Below, in pieces: positions 1 through 8,752 of a DNA stretch of 64,000 nucleotides. Both the position numbers and the translations under genes were made by a program. Where the stretch lies: NCBI GenBank assembly GCA_023412215.1, contig JAEYNX010000025.1, positions 248,001 through 312,000 of the forward strand. Reading direction: 5' to 3'. The stretch is from Bacillota bacterium. GTDB taxonomy: Bacteria > Bacillota > Clostridia > Oscillospirales > Ruminococcaceae. How positions within the stretch are numbered: position 1 is the stretch's first letter; every line of letters begins with the position of its first letter. A model generated the notes under the pieces. It searched no databases. It saw only the letters and a program-made list of their open reading frames with translations, and was not told the DNA's origin.

Positions 1-1885
1 CAGCCTCAAACAGGTGGTTCAGCGCCTCGTTGTCATCCAGCCCCATCTCATTGCCGCTCTTAAACAGTACCCACATCTGGTACTGCGCGAGGGCATAGCT
101 TTTGGATGAAAGCAGGAGCCATTTATAAGAGCGCTCTTTATTGACCTCAGTCCTCAGCGCACAGTACTCTCCGCTGTAATACAGCTGGTAGAGCGCAAAC
201 TGCGATTTGCACTCGTTATGCTTCGCGGCCTTTTCCAGAAGAGCGGCGCCCCTCTGCAGGTCGATGTCGGTATATTCGCCGGTGAGGTAAACGTTGGCCA
301 GCTCATAGGAAGCGGGGTAATAATCCAGTATGTCCGCCTTAATCAGCCATCCGATGGCCTCCTGACGGGTAAACATCACCTCATTGTCCTTTTTATAAAG
401 CTCCCAGAGCGTCAGCTGAGCGATGGGGTTGCCCCTCTCCGCGTCGCCGATCAGACCGGAGAGCGCCTTTTCAACATCCTTTTGCAGCAGCACGTCCTTA
501 TAACGTCCCGCGCGGTACATGCCGTAAACCTTTAACTGAGCGCCGTAGTTATTAAGCTCCGCGGCCTTAAGGATATACTCGATGCCCTTTGTATTGTCCT
601 TCGGCACCCCTTTGCCCTCTATGTAAAGCTCGCCGAGGTCGTTCAGCGCCTCTGCAACATGGTTATCGGCTGCTACTTTCAGCCACGATATCGCGGTCTC
701 CTCATCCATGAGCAGGTCGTTGCCGCCCACATAGAGGGACCATATCTTATAGCAGGCCGTAAAGCAGCGGTTGTTCGCCGCTTTCAGCAGGTTATCCACC
801 GCATACTTTTTGTCTATCCCAACCGAGCGCCCCATGCACTCGCCGGTAAAGTATACATAGAACAGCTTTAACTGCGCCTCGCCGCAATTTTTTGCGGCAG
901 CCATCTCGATCACCGAAAGATAATCGGCAACCGATGCGTCGGACACAAACGCGTCATTGTAGATGTCAAACAGCCTCTCTACCGCTTTGGGGTGACCGTT
1001 TGCGGCGGCCAGCTTGAGCCAGTGGGCCGACAGCATCTCGTCCGCGTCCTCCCCCGGGCGGGAGTAGTACTCGTACATGGTATACTGCGCGTCGACATCC
1101 CCGTTCTCCGCTGCCTTTTTATAGAGCATCAGGGCGTTCTGGTCGCCGGACTTTTGAATGTCCTCGAGATTCTTGGCGTTTTCAAGCTCCCTCACCGCTT
1201 TGTCGTAGCCGCTTGCCGCAGAGCGCTTGAGCCAGTTCACGGCGGTTACCGCGTTGAACACGCCGAAGCTCTCATCCTTGTAGATATTATAAAGCATATA
1301 CTGCGCCACCGCGTTGTTTGTACCTTCGGCAAGGTCGTTTAACAGCTCGAGCACCGCGGAAAACAACTCGTGATCCTGGTTACCTTTTTCTACCTGACTG
1401 AGCGCAAACGCGAGCTTCTCCTGCTCTGTGCCGATGGTCTTAAGGTATTTGGCATATTTATCAAGGGAATAAAGCGTAAACTTCTTCCCCAGGTTCACCA
1501 TTAAATCAAAGGTTGCGGTTTCGAGCGGCTCGTCCTCTTCCTTTACAAAGAGAGCCACCTGCGCCGTAATGCGGCGGTTGGGTATAAGCTCTACAAAAAT
1601 ATCATACGGCACCGCCACGCGCATCTTCTTGCCCGCAAAAACCTCGCGCTTTACCGGAACGGAGATGCAGATTTCCGACTGCTCATTGGCAAACTGTGTA
1701 TATTCATTGTGGTCGGCTATACGAATCGGCTTTTTGGTTTGGCCGTCAATAAACGCGATTTCAATCACGCACCGTTTTCTTTTAAGCTCCTCCGACGTAA
1801 GATCGACCAGAAAAGCGAAGGTGTCGCTGTTATCCGGCTCAAACCGCGCGGTCATGATCTTTGTACTTTCCATATTTCCCTGCAC
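1..1885 (-). CDS. Sel1-like repeat protein (partial, 3' end outside window)
   Basis: The frame stays open from a GTG at 1885 to the left edge, giving at least 628 residues with no stop seen. The GTG lies 7 nt after AAGGAGG; an in-frame ATG follows at 1873. The first ~170 residues show no repeats. After that come helical repeats of the Sel1 kind (about 36 residues, pattern ANWLKRSAASGYDKAV, later HWLKLAAANGHPKAVERL). Sel1/SEL1L repeats are solenoids that scaffold protein-protein contacts. I see no signal peptide, so it is probably cytoplasmic. The binding partner is unknown. The family is clear; the function is not. Confidence 0.8.
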   Translation of the reverse strand, partial: MQGNMESTKIMTARFEPDNSDTFAFLVDLTSEELKRKRCVIEIAFIDGQTKKPIRIADHNEYTQFANEQSEICISVPVKREVFAGKKMRVAVPYDIFVELIPNRRITAQVALFVKEEDEPLETATFDLMVNLGKKFTLYSLDKYAKYLKTIGTEQEKLAFALSQVEKGNQDHELFSAVLELLNDLAEGTNNAVAQYMLYNIYKDESFGVFNAVTAVNWLKRSAASGYDKAVRELENAKNLEDIQKSGDQNALMLYKKAAENGDVDAQYTMYEYYSRPGEDADEMLSAHWLKLAAANGHPKAVERLFDIYNDAFVSDASVADYLSVIEMAAAKNCGEAQLKLFYVYFTGECMGRSVGIDKKYAVDNLLKAANNRCFTACYKIWSLYVGGNDLLMDEETAISWLKVAADNHVAEALNDLGELYIEGKGVPKDNTKGIEYILKAAELNNYGAQLKVYGMYRAGRYKDVLLQKDVEKALSGLIGDAERGNPIAQLTLWELYKKDNEVMFTRQEAIGWLIKADILDYYPASYELANVYLTGEYTDIDLQRGAALLEKAAKHNECKSQFALYQLYYSGEYCALRTEVNKERSYKWLLLSSKSYALAQYQMWVLFKSGNEMGLDDNEALNHLFEA

Positions 1886-1944
1886 AGTGATTCCTCCTTG
1901 ATTTTGTAGATCATTTCTCCTACAATCCCCGAATCTCAATTACC

Positions 1945-1973
1945 ATTATATTCCATTTCTAAGGAATTTTCAA
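1945..1973 (-). promoter_or_regulatory. Sigma-A type promoter of the Sel1-repeat gene
   Basis: On the minus strand, TTGAAA (1973-1968) and TATAAT (1950-1945) are separated by exactly 17 bp, about 60 bp upstream of the GTG start at 1885. Confidence 0.7.
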
Positions 1974-2007
1974 CACATTTTAGAAAAACAAAAATGATAT
2001 TTGCTCG

Positions 2008-3309
2008 TCATTTGGGGAACGCTTGTTCAAAAACCTGCTGTGCCTCGGCCTCACCGCTTGCAACAGCAAAGGCATTGGCGGTAATGTAAGACCATGCATC
2101 GGTGTTCATACGCGCGTCCAGCGGCTGAATAGCGGTCTTCACAGCCGCGCACAGCGCATAGGCAGACTTCGCAAGCGCGCTGCCCGAGGGCTCCGCGCTC
2201 ATCTTAGCGGCAGGCAGACCGGAAAGGATATCAAAGCGGTTCACCGCATCGGCTGTCGTAAGCTTTTCAACCAGCGCCACGGCGGCCCGTTGCCTCTTGG
2301 GATCGTCCCATGCCTTACGGGAAAGGTAATAGCCGGAGGTAAAGCCCCCAACAATCTCCCCCTGCGCCATTTTGCCGCCTTCAACAGTCGGAAACGGCAG
2401 CACCATGGTGGTGTCGCCCATGCCGCTTGCCTCCAGCCTTGCGGCAAACCACGAGCCGTCCAGCTGCATTGCTGCCTTTTTCTGCAGGAACAGTTCGGTG
2501 GTGTCACCCTCCGTCAAGTCTGCGTCTTGCTGCCCGAAAGCGGTACGCTCATACAGCGCGCTAAGGTGCGCAAAGGCGCTCGTCCAGCTTTGGGGTACCT
2601 CACCGGAGGCGTTAGGCGACGTCATATAACCCTTCGCCCCGCCACTTGAAAGGAGGAGATGGTCAAGCAGATAGTGAGGGGTATCCTTGAGCGCCGCGGA
2701 TACCGGCACAATGCCCGCCTCGGCAAAGGTATCCACCGCCTTCATAAAACGATCCCAGTCGGTGGGAAGCTCGAGCTCATACTTCTCAAACAGGTCGGTG
2801 TTCACAAACAGGCCCTCATAGAAGCCTCTCACAGGCACGGCAAAATCCCCGTAGGGGCCCTCCAAGGCATTCTCCAGCGCCCAGGGCAGGATGTCACCGG
2901 CATAGTCGGGATACTTGGCCCTGACCTCCTTTACAGGCACTACCAGGCTGTCTTTCGCAAAGGCGGCGGCATTTTCACCCGTGTGGAAGAAGAAAACATC
3001 CGGCTGGCTTGCGCTTTCAAACGCCGTAATCAGATCGTTTTTTGCCTTCTCGCTATAAGGCAGTGAGTGATCGGTAATCTCAACGCCCGGATGTTCTGCT
3101 TTAAACTCGTCAAGCAGGGCAGTATACGCCGCCGCGTCGCTCCCCTCGCCCGCAAAGAGCGAAAAGGTGGTGAGCTGGGCGTCCTTGAACGCACCGGACG
3201 GGTCGTCGCCCATCGTGGTATTGTCAATGTCTTTGCCCTGCGGCGCGCAGGCGGACAAGCCCGCTATACAAATTACCGCAGATAACAGAACCGCTGCACA
3301 TCTTTTCAT
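2008..3309 (-). CDS. Extracellular solute-binding lipoprotein (ABC sugar uptake, family 1)
   Basis: A periplasmic-binding-type protein of 433 residues resembling the SBP family 1 proteins that feed sugar ABC importers. It begins with a basic N-terminus, a hydrophobic signal segment and a lipobox LSAC about 20 residues in, so it should be lipid-anchored on the outer face of the membrane. The binding fold is suggested by TFSLFAGEGSD near the N-terminus and by DVFFFHTGENAA. I chose the ATG at 3309 because AGGTG sits 6 nt upstream; a GTG at 3318 overlaps that ribosome site. No permease or ATPase gene lies nearby, so it is an orphan that must work with a distant or shared transporter. The substrate cannot be read from sequence. 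Confidence 0.85.
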   Translation of the reverse strand: MKRCAAVLLSAVICIAGLSACAPQGKDIDNTTMGDDPSGAFKDAQLTTFSLFAGEGSDAAAYTALLDEFKAEHPGVEITDHSLPYSEKAKNDLITAFESASQPDVFFFHTGENAAAFAKDSLVVPVKEVRAKYPDYAGDILPWALENALEGPYGDFAVPVRGFYEGLFVNTDLFEKYELELPTDWDRFMKAVDTFAEAGIVPVSAALKDTPHYLLDHLLLSSGGAKGYMTSPNASGEVPQSWTSAFAHLSALYERTAFGQQDADLTEGDTTELFLQKKAAMQLDGSWFAARLEASGMGDTTMVLPFPTVEGGKMAQGEIVGGFTSGYYLSRKAWDDPKRQRAAVALVEKLTTADAVNRFDILSGLPAAKMSAEPSGSALAKSAYALCAAVKTAIQPLDARMNTDAWSYITANAFAVASGEAEAQQVFEQAFPK

Positions 3310-3355
3310 GTATTTCACCTGTTAAAAAACCACAAATTATATCCACACAGCTTAT

Positions 3356-3384
3356 ATTATAGCCGTCCATTCCCATTTTTGCAA
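3356..3384 (-). promoter_or_regulatory. Promoter of the orphan solute-binding protein gene
   Basis: Minus-strand TTGCAA (3384-3379) and TATAAT (3361-3356) with a 17-bp spacer, about 47 bp upstream of the start codon. It shows that this gene is transcribed independently of adhE. Confidence 0.6.
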
Positions 3385-3452
3385 CCAATTATTGAACGTA
3401 AAAATCACATAAATAGCCCATATAAGGCCTGATACGGCGCATCTAATGATCG

Positions 3453-3517
3453 GTTTGCCGTTTTAAGATTTGGCAAACGGAAACACACCGGATATTTTAA
3501 AAACATCCGGTGTGTTT
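3453..3517 (-). terminator. Tandem hairpins downstream of adhE
   Basis: A perfect 13-bp stem (3481-3493 with 3505-3517, loop of 11) is followed, in the direction of adhE transcription, by a second 7-bp stem (3453-3459 with 3472-3478). There is no long T-tract, so termination strength is uncertain, but the position 39 bp after the adhE stop fits a terminator. Confidence 0.6.
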
Positions 3518-3555
3518 GGTGTGAAAGATATATTATAAAATCGGAGGAATAGGAG

Positions 3556-6162
3556 TTATTTGCCGTAGTAGGCCTTGGTGTACACCTCTTCAATCTCCTT
3601 CACCAGCGGGTAGCGGGGGTTGGCGGTGGTGCACTGGTCTTCGAATGCTCTGTCGGAGAGCTGCGGCAGGGTTGCGAAGAATTTCTTCTCGTCTACGCCG
3701 CAGTCCTTGATGCTGTCCGGCATGTTCAGCGACTTCATCAGGTCGCGCACCGCCTTGATCAGGCTCGCTACGCCCTGCTCTGCGGTGGCAGCGGGCAGGC
3801 CAAGGTGCTTGGCGATCTCGGCGTACTTTTCGTTTGCGATAAATTTTTCGTACTTGGGGAAGGTAACAAACTTGGTGGGCAGCTGCGCGTTATACTCGAT
3901 GACATAGGGCAGCAGGATGGCGTTGGCGCGCCCGTGGGGGATGTGATACTCGCCGCCCAGCTTATGTGCCATGGAGTGGTTGAGGCCAAGGAAAGCGTTG
4001 GTAAACGCCATACCGGCGATGCAGGAGGCGTTGTGCATCTTCTCTCTAGCCACGTAGTCCTGCGCACCGTTGTTGTAGGAGCGCGGCAGGTAGCTAAACA
4101 CTAGCTCGATCGCCTTCATGGCGAGGCCGTCGGTGTAATCTGAGGCGAGCACCGAGACATAGGCCTCGATGGCGTGGGTGAGCACATCCATGCCGGTATC
4201 GGCGGTGATGGCCTTGGGCATGGTCACCACAAACTGCGGGTCGATGATCGCCACGTCGGGGGTCAGCTCGTAATCGGCGAGCGGATATTTGATGTTGCCG
4301 TTCTGCTTATCGGTGATCACCGAAAAGGCGGTCACCTCGCTGCCGGTGCCGGAGGTGGTGGGGATAGCCACAAACTGCGTCTTGTTGCCGAGCTTCGGGA
4401 ACGAGAAGGTGCGCTTGCGGATATCGAGGTATTTCAGCTTTAAGCCGTCGAAGGTGGTATCGGGGTGCTCGTAGAACAGCCACATGCCCTTTGCGGCGTC
4501 GATAGCCGAGCCGCCGCCCAGCGCGATGATAACATCGGGCTTAAAGTTGTTCATGGCCTCCACGCCGCGCATGATGGTATCGATCGAGGGGTCCGGCTCA
4601 ACATCCGAGTAGATCTCGCTGTGGCAGTACTCCTGACGTTTTCTGAGGTAATAGAGCGCCTTGTCAACATAGCCGAGAGTCACCATGGTGGGGTCGGTTA
4701 CGATGAACGCGCGGGTGATGTCGGGCATCTTCTCGAGGTACTGCACGGCGCCGGACTCGAAGTAGATCTTGGGCGGAACCTTAAACCACTGCATGTTGAC
4801 CCTCCTCTGGGCAAGGCGCTTCTTGTTGATAAGGTTTACGGAGGAAACGTTGGAGGTGGTGGAGTTTCTGCCGAAGGAGCCGCAACCCAGAGTAAGCGAC
4901 GGGGTGTTGGTGTTGTAGATGTCGCCGATGGCGCCCTGAGACGACGGGGAGTTGGCGATAACGCGGCCGACCTTCATGGCCTCGCCGTATTCGCGGATGG
5001 TTTCTTCGCTCGTGGAATGGATGACCGCCGAGTGCCCGAGGCCGCCCAGCTTCAGCATCTTAAGCGCCTTGTCGAAGCCCTCCTCCTTCGACTCGACCAC
5101 GTAGCAAGCGAGTACGGGGGAAAGTTTTTCTCTCGAAAGCGGGTACTCCGGGCCGACGTCGGCCAGCTGTGCGATGAGAATCTTGGTGTTCTCCGGCACC
5201 GCGATGCCGGCGTTTTTCGCGATCCACGCCGCGGGCTTGCCCACGATGTCGGCGTTTACGGCCTGCTTCTGCGGGTTTACCACATAGTCGGAAAGCTTTT
5301 TGATCTCGTCGCCGGTTACAAAGTAGCAGCCGTTGGCCTTCATAAAGCTCTCAAAGGCCTCGTGAATCTCTTTATCCACGATAACGGCCTGCTCGGAGGC
5401 GCAGATCATGCCGTTATCAAAGGTTTTGGAAAGCATCAGGTCGGTGCAGGCTCTTTCGAGATTTGCCGTTTTATCGATATAACAGGGCACGTTGCCGGGG
5501 CCGACGCCCAGCGCGGGCTTGCCGGCGCTGTAGGCCGAGCGCACCATGCCGGAGCCGCCGGTGGCGAGGATGAGCGATACGCCGGGATGGTTCATGAGCG
5601 CGTTGGTCGCCTCAATAGACGGCGTTTCTATCCACTGTACGCAGTACTTGGGGGCGCCCGCCTTGATGGCTGCGTCACGCACGACCCTTGCGGCCTCCGC
5701 CGAGCACTGCTGCGAGGACGGATGGAACGCGAAGATGATGGGGTTTCGGGTTTTTGCGCAGATAAGCGACTTAAAGAGGGTGGTGGAGGTGGGGTTTGTA
5801 ACCGGGGTTACGCCCGCGACCACGCCTACCGGCTCGGCTACCTCCACGTAGCCTTCCATTTCGCTTTCGTCCACGACGCCCACCGTCTTCTGGTACTTGA
5901 TGGAGTGCCAGATATACTCGGTGGCAAACATGTTTTTAATGATCTTGTCTTCGTACACACCGCGCCCGGTTTCCTCCACCGCAAGCTTTGCCAACCGCAT
6001 GTGGTCGTTTTGGCCGGCGAGCGACATCTCGTGCACAATCTTGTCTACCTGCTCCTGTGTCAGGTGCATATATTCCGCGAGGGCTTCCTGCGCGTTGTCC
6101 ACAAGCTGGTCGATCATCTTACTGATATCAACCGCATCCTGTTTTATTTTCTCTGCAGCCAT
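3556..6162 (-). CDS. adhE: Bifunctional acetaldehyde-CoA / alcohol dehydrogenase
   Basis: AdhE reduces acetyl-CoA to acetaldehyde and then ethanol, using two NADH, as the main electron sink of mixed-acid fermenters. The 868 residues are the normal length. The N-terminal aldehyde dehydrogenase domain (about 1-440) has the catalytic cysteine in NGMICASEQ (C254) and the nucleotide-binding GPGNVP. The C-terminal iron-dependent alcohol dehydrogenase domain (about 455-868) has GGGSAIDAAKG near 550 and likely iron ligands D659, H663, H729 and H743. AGGAGG lies 7 nt before the ATG. The gene is monocistronic, between its own hairpins and a promoter that overlaps Rex-type operators. Family members form spirosomes. 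The identification is secure. Confidence 0.97.
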   Translation of the reverse strand: MAAEKIKQDAVDISKMIDQLVDNAQEALAEYMHLTQEQVDKIVHEMSLAGQNDHMRLAKLAVEETGRGVYEDKIIKNMFATEYIWHSIKYQKTVGVVDESEMEGYVEVAEPVGVVAGVTPVTNPTSTTLFKSLICAKTRNPIIFAFHPSSQQCSAEAARVVRDAAIKAGAPKYCVQWIETPSIEATNALMNHPGVSLILATGGSGMVRSAYSAGKPALGVGPGNVPCYIDKTANLERACTDLMLSKTFDNGMICASEQAVIVDKEIHEAFESFMKANGCYFVTGDEIKKLSDYVVNPQKQAVNADIVGKPAAWIAKNAGIAVPENTKILIAQLADVGPEYPLSREKLSPVLACYVVESKEEGFDKALKMLKLGGLGHSAVIHSTSEETIREYGEAMKVGRVIANSPSSQGAIGDIYNTNTPSLTLGCGSFGRNSTTSNVSSVNLINKKRLAQRRVNMQWFKVPPKIYFESGAVQYLEKMPDITRAFIVTDPTMVTLGYVDKALYYLRKRQEYCHSEIYSDVEPDPSIDTIMRGVEAMNNFKPDVIIALGGGSAIDAAKGMWLFYEHPDTTFDGLKLKYLDIRKRTFSFPKLGNKTQFVAIPTTSGTGSEVTAFSVITDKQNGNIKYPLADYELTPDVAIIDPQFVVTMPKAITADTGMDVLTHAIEAYVSVLASDYTDGLAMKAIELVFSYLPRSYNNGAQDYVAREKMHNASCIAGMAFTNAFLGLNHSMAHKLGGEYHIPHGRANAILLPYVIEYNAQLPTKFVTFPKYEKFIANEKYAEIAKHLGLPAATAEQGVASLIKAVRDLMKSLNMPDSIKDCGVDEKKFFATLPQLSDRAFEDQCTTANPRYPLVKEIEEVYTKAYYGK

Positions 6163-6221
6163 GTGATAACCTCCTAGTTTTATGATTATGTTATTTGTGT
6201 TTATTTCTTCCTTGTGTCTTT

Positions 6222-6250
6222 ATTTTATGTTAAAACTTTAACAATGTCAA
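6222..6250 (-). promoter_or_regulatory. adhE promoter
   Basis: Minus-strand TTGACA (6250-6245), a 17-bp spacer, and TAAAAT (6227-6222), about 60 bp upstream of the adhE start. The spacer is almost entirely filled by a Rex-like palindrome. Confidence 0.8.
6227..6244. promoter_or_regulatory. Rex operator 1, within the adhE promoter spacer
   Basis: The site reads ATGTTAAAACTTTAACAA and matches the Rex consensus TTGTTAANNNNTTAACAA with one mismatch. Rex is a redox repressor that leaves DNA when NADH rises, and clostridial adhE genes are known targets. Lying between -35 and -10, bound Rex would block RNA polymerase. Confidence 0.85.
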
Positions 6251-6256
6251 TGGATT

Positions 6257-6274
6257 TTGTTAAAAATTTAACAG
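6257..6274. promoter_or_regulatory. Rex operator 2, upstream of the adhE -35 box
   Basis: The site reads TTGTTAAAAATTTAACAG, one mismatch from the Rex consensus. It starts exactly 30 bp from operator 1, close to three helical turns, so both Rex dimers would sit on the same face of the DNA. Confidence 0.8.
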
Positions 6275-6468
6275 TCTTTTTTCATCAACTTACGCAGAAG
6301 CTTCAGGCTGTTTTTGTGGATTTGCACAAACACATCGGAGCGATGATGCTACAAGCGGCATGCGTCTTGCCCGCGGCACAAGGGAGGATGATTCCATTTT
6401 ATTATGTGCCGCAGCACCGCATACATGTACGCAAAATCCTATTCGCGACACCCTGAGGAAAAAGTATA

Positions 6469-7215
6469 ATGAATAAGCGGTTGCAGATACTGTTGTTGAA
6501 GCTTGCGCGATGGGAGGATAAGGACCGGATGATCGTTGTTTTTTTTAGAACGGTATTGCTGTACCTGCTTATTATTGTGTCGCTACGGCTGATGGGCAAG
6601 CGCCAGCTGGGCGAACTGCAACCCTCCGAACTGGTGGTGACGATACTCATCTCCAACATCGCCTCCCTGCCCATCGAGGATACGAACATTCCCCTGCTTG
6701 CCGGTGCCGTGCCGATTTTAACCCTTGTTTCGTTTGAGATTATCATCTCGGCTATCAGCTTAAAGAATATACGGTTTCGCACATTTATATCCGGCAACAC
6801 AAAGGTGATTATCAATAACGGCCAAATAGACCAAACCGCGATGCGGGAGCTGCGCTTTTCGGTGGACGATTTGATGGAGGAGCTGCGCGGCAAGAGCATC
6901 TTCGACGTGCGGGACGTACAGTACGCGACGGTGGAGACCAGCGGAACGGTAAGCGTTTATCTTAAACCGCAAAAACAGCCCGCTACAGCCGAACAGCTGC
7001 AGATTAAAGCCAAAAACATCTCCCCTCCCGTTGTGGTAGTAAGCGACGGGGACATTATAGACCAGGGGCTTTCGTTTTGCGGAGCAGACCGTAAATGGCT
7101 GGAGGCCTACTTAAAAAGAACCGGACATCAGTTAAGCGACATCTTCATTATGACGCTTGATACATCAATGAGCGCCTATGTAATTCCGAAGCAAAAGGGG
7201 CAAAAAAAGACTTGA
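6469..7215 (+). CDS. DUF421 (YetF-family) membrane protein
   Basis: The protein has hydrophobic segments at its N-terminus followed by a soluble C-terminal domain. The family signature GKRQLGELQPSELVVTI is followed by two further membrane segments, then the cytoplasmic DUF421 domain with the VIINNGQID and MRELRFSVDDLMEELR motifs. The biochemical role of the family is not established; relatives are linked to sporulation and membrane functions in Bacillus. The ATG at 6469 has GAGG 10 nt upstream. An ATG at 6529, just before the first membrane helix, would match the usual family N-terminus better and give 228 residues. The gene overlaps the next one (TTGA), implying translational coupling. Confidence 0.85.
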   Translation: MNKRLQILLLKLARWEDKDRMIVVFFRTVLLYLLIIVSLRLMGKRQLGELQPSELVVTILISNIASLPIEDTNIPLLAGAVPILTLVSFEIIISAISLKNIRFRTFISGNTKVIINNGQIDQTAMRELRFSVDDLMEELRGKSIFDVRDVQYATVETSGTVSVYLKPQKQPATAEQLQIKAKNISPPVVVVSDGDIIDQGLSFCGADRKWLEAYLKRTGHQLSDIFIMTLDTSMSAYVIPKQKGQKKT

Positions 7216-7592
7216 AACGGTTGGTGATAGCGCTTGGGATTATCGCGGTCATTTTGGGCACCGCCATAGTCTCTCTGCTGATACTCAGGGAGGCCTGCGA
7301 TATCCTCACACAGCAGACAGACAACATCTGCGCGAGTATCGACGCGGGGAACTTCGAGGAGGCTTTTGAGCAGGCGCAGCAGCTTGACAACTACTGGCAG
7401 GAGCATAAGGGTATGCTTTCTTACTTTTTCAGGCGGCATCAGATCAGCGATATCTCGAACAGCATCGCCCTTCTGAAGGGGCTGATACGGCATCAGGATA
7501 CGTCACAGGCCGCCGCCTCCTGCGAGGAGGTCGCCCATCAGATCAACGAGCTGTGGCAAAGCGAGCTGCCGTTGCCCAGCAGCGTGCTGTAG
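7212..7592 (+). CDS. DUF4363-family small membrane-anchored protein
   Basis: A 126-residue protein with one N-terminal membrane helix (about residues 4-26) and an amphipathic helical remainder, matching the DUF4363 proteins that commonly follow DUF421 genes in clostridia. It starts with TTG at 7212, inside the TTGA that ends the DUF421 gene, so the two are probably translated together. The function is unknown; the conserved pairing suggests a two-part membrane complex. Confidence 0.75.
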   Translation: MKRLVIALGIIAVILGTAIVSLLILREACDILTQQTDNICASIDAGNFEEAFEQAQQLDNYWQEHKGMLSYFFRRHQISDISNSIALLKGLIRHQDTSQAAASCEEVAHQINELWQSELPLPSSVL

Positions 7593-7660
7593 CCGGCTTA
7601 CCCGGCGCCTGAATGCCGCCCATTCGTATCACGGCGTACATTGCAATAGGCAAAGGCCCA

Positions 7661-7688
7661 AAAACAAAGAACAGCCTTTCGGCTGTTC
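7661..7688. terminator. Bidirectional terminator between DUF4363 and nrdR
   Basis: An 8-bp perfect stem (7669-7676 with 7681-7688) and a 4-base loop. On the minus strand it overlaps the nrdR stop codon and is followed by TTTGTTTTTG. On the plus strand it is followed by AATGTTTTT. The two operons converge here. Confidence 0.8.
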
Positions 7689-8142
7689 AATGTTTTTCCA
7701 TCATTGTTTTTAGTTCTTTCATGAAGGTAGTCAGGTCGCCAAACTGGCGGTACACTGAGGCGAATCTTACGTAGGCAACCTCGTCGATCTGCCGCAGCTT
7801 TTCCATTGCAAGCTCGCCGATCCTTTCGGTAGTTACCTCACGGTCGAGCGAGTTTTGCAGGGTAGTTTCAATGTCGTTTACCGCTCTCTCGATCATATCG
7901 AGGGAAACGGTTCGTTTTTCGCAGGCCCGAAGGAAGCTGTTAATAATCTTACCCCGGTCAAACGGCTCTCTCGACTTGTCCTTTTTTATCACAATCAGGG
8001 GCAGTGTCTCCACCACCTCATAGGTGGTAAAACGTTTGGCGCATTTTAAGCACTCTCGTCTGCGCCGAATGCTCTTACCTTCGTCGGTAGGCCTTGAATC
8101 GATAACCTTGCTTTCTTCGTAGGAGCAAAAAGGGCATCTCAT
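7687..8142 (-). CDS. nrdR: Transcriptional repressor NrdR
   Basis: NrdR senses ATP and dATP through an ATP-cone and represses ribonucleotide reductase genes. The 151 residues carry the N-terminal zinc ribbon (MRCPFC at the start, CLKC near residue 31), the RRRREC motif, then the ATP-cone with VIKKD and the C-terminal EVAYVRFASVYRQF signature. The ATG at 8142 is chosen because GGAGG lies 9 nt upstream and because the family starts MRCP; an upstream in-frame start would add 11 unrelated residues. No ribonucleotide reductase gene is in the window, so its targets are elsewhere. Confidence 0.96.
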   Translation of the reverse strand: MRCPFCSYEESKVIDSRPTDEGKSIRRRRECLKCAKRFTTYEVVETLPLIVIKKDKSREPFDRGKIINSFLRACEKRTVSLDMIERAVNDIETTLQNSLDREVTTERIGELAMEKLRQIDEVAYVRFASVYRQFGDLTTFMKELKTMMEKH

Positions 8143-8189
8143 AACAGTGTACCTCCGCATACCCTGCGATACCAAAATATTCTTACACT

Positions 8190-8218
8190 ATGATAGCATA
8201 TTTTATCACATATAACAA
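8190..8218 (-). promoter_or_regulatory. Probable nrdR promoter
   Basis: Minus-strand TTGTTA (8218-8213) and TATCAT (8195-8190) with a 17-bp spacer, between the small upstream gene and nrdR. Confidence 0.5.
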
Positions 8219-8256
8219 CATAAAACGACATTAAAGCCGAAAATTACTCCGGATTT

Positions 8257-8562
8257 TCAACGGAACAAAAGCGCCATGTAGTCCTCCACCACATCGGCAA
8301 CCGCAACCGGTGTGACCCTGCCTCGCCGCAAGGCTGAAATAAGCTCTTCAACCAAGCCCTGATTGGTAGAGATGTCTGCAATGGTTATATTCTCTACCCC
8401 ACTCTCGGCCGTCTTGGTAACGACCACGCCATATGTAACAATAGGGCCGCCGCTTAGCTCAATCACAGCCGGGTCCAGCCTCGTTTCTACAATACTGTAG
8501 GTTAGCTGCATGTCCTCCGATAACTGATGTTCGAGCTTGTCCAGAAATACTACTCCTTGCAC
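8257..8562 (-). CDS. Small conserved protein, DUF6514-like
   Basis: A 101-residue soluble protein starting at GTG 8562, 8 nt after AAGGAG. It has a predicted beta-rich core (TYSIVETRLD, IVTYGVVVTKT) and a helical C-terminus ending VVEDYMALLFR. The pattern resembles the DUF6514 proteins of clostridia, which have no assigned function; I am not certain of the family. It stands alone upstream of nrdR with its own ribosome site. No catalytic motif or membrane segment is visible. Confidence 0.6.
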   Translation of the reverse strand: MQGVVFLDKLEHQLSEDMQLTYSIVETRLDPAVIELSGGPIVTYGVVVTKTAESGVENITIADISTNQGLVEELISALRRGRVTPVAVADVVEDYMALLFR

Positions 8563-8752
8563 GTTCTTCTCTCCTTCCGTATCATAAAAAGCGAATTACT
8601 TTTATTGTAGCGAAAGGGGAAAGAAAATAAAAGGAAAAGCGTCCAACATTATCAAGTGTAATTCGACATTTTTCGCAAGCGCAGGTGAATTATTATAAGA
8701 ATAATAAGCCTTATGTTAACTTTTGAAGATTCGCTTGTCGGATTTTGTCGCA

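Noticed and set aside
4465..6177. A 570-residue plus-strand open frame opposite adhE
   Set aside because: It is the antisense shadow of adhE with biased composition (many Gly, Val, His) and no recognisable domain.
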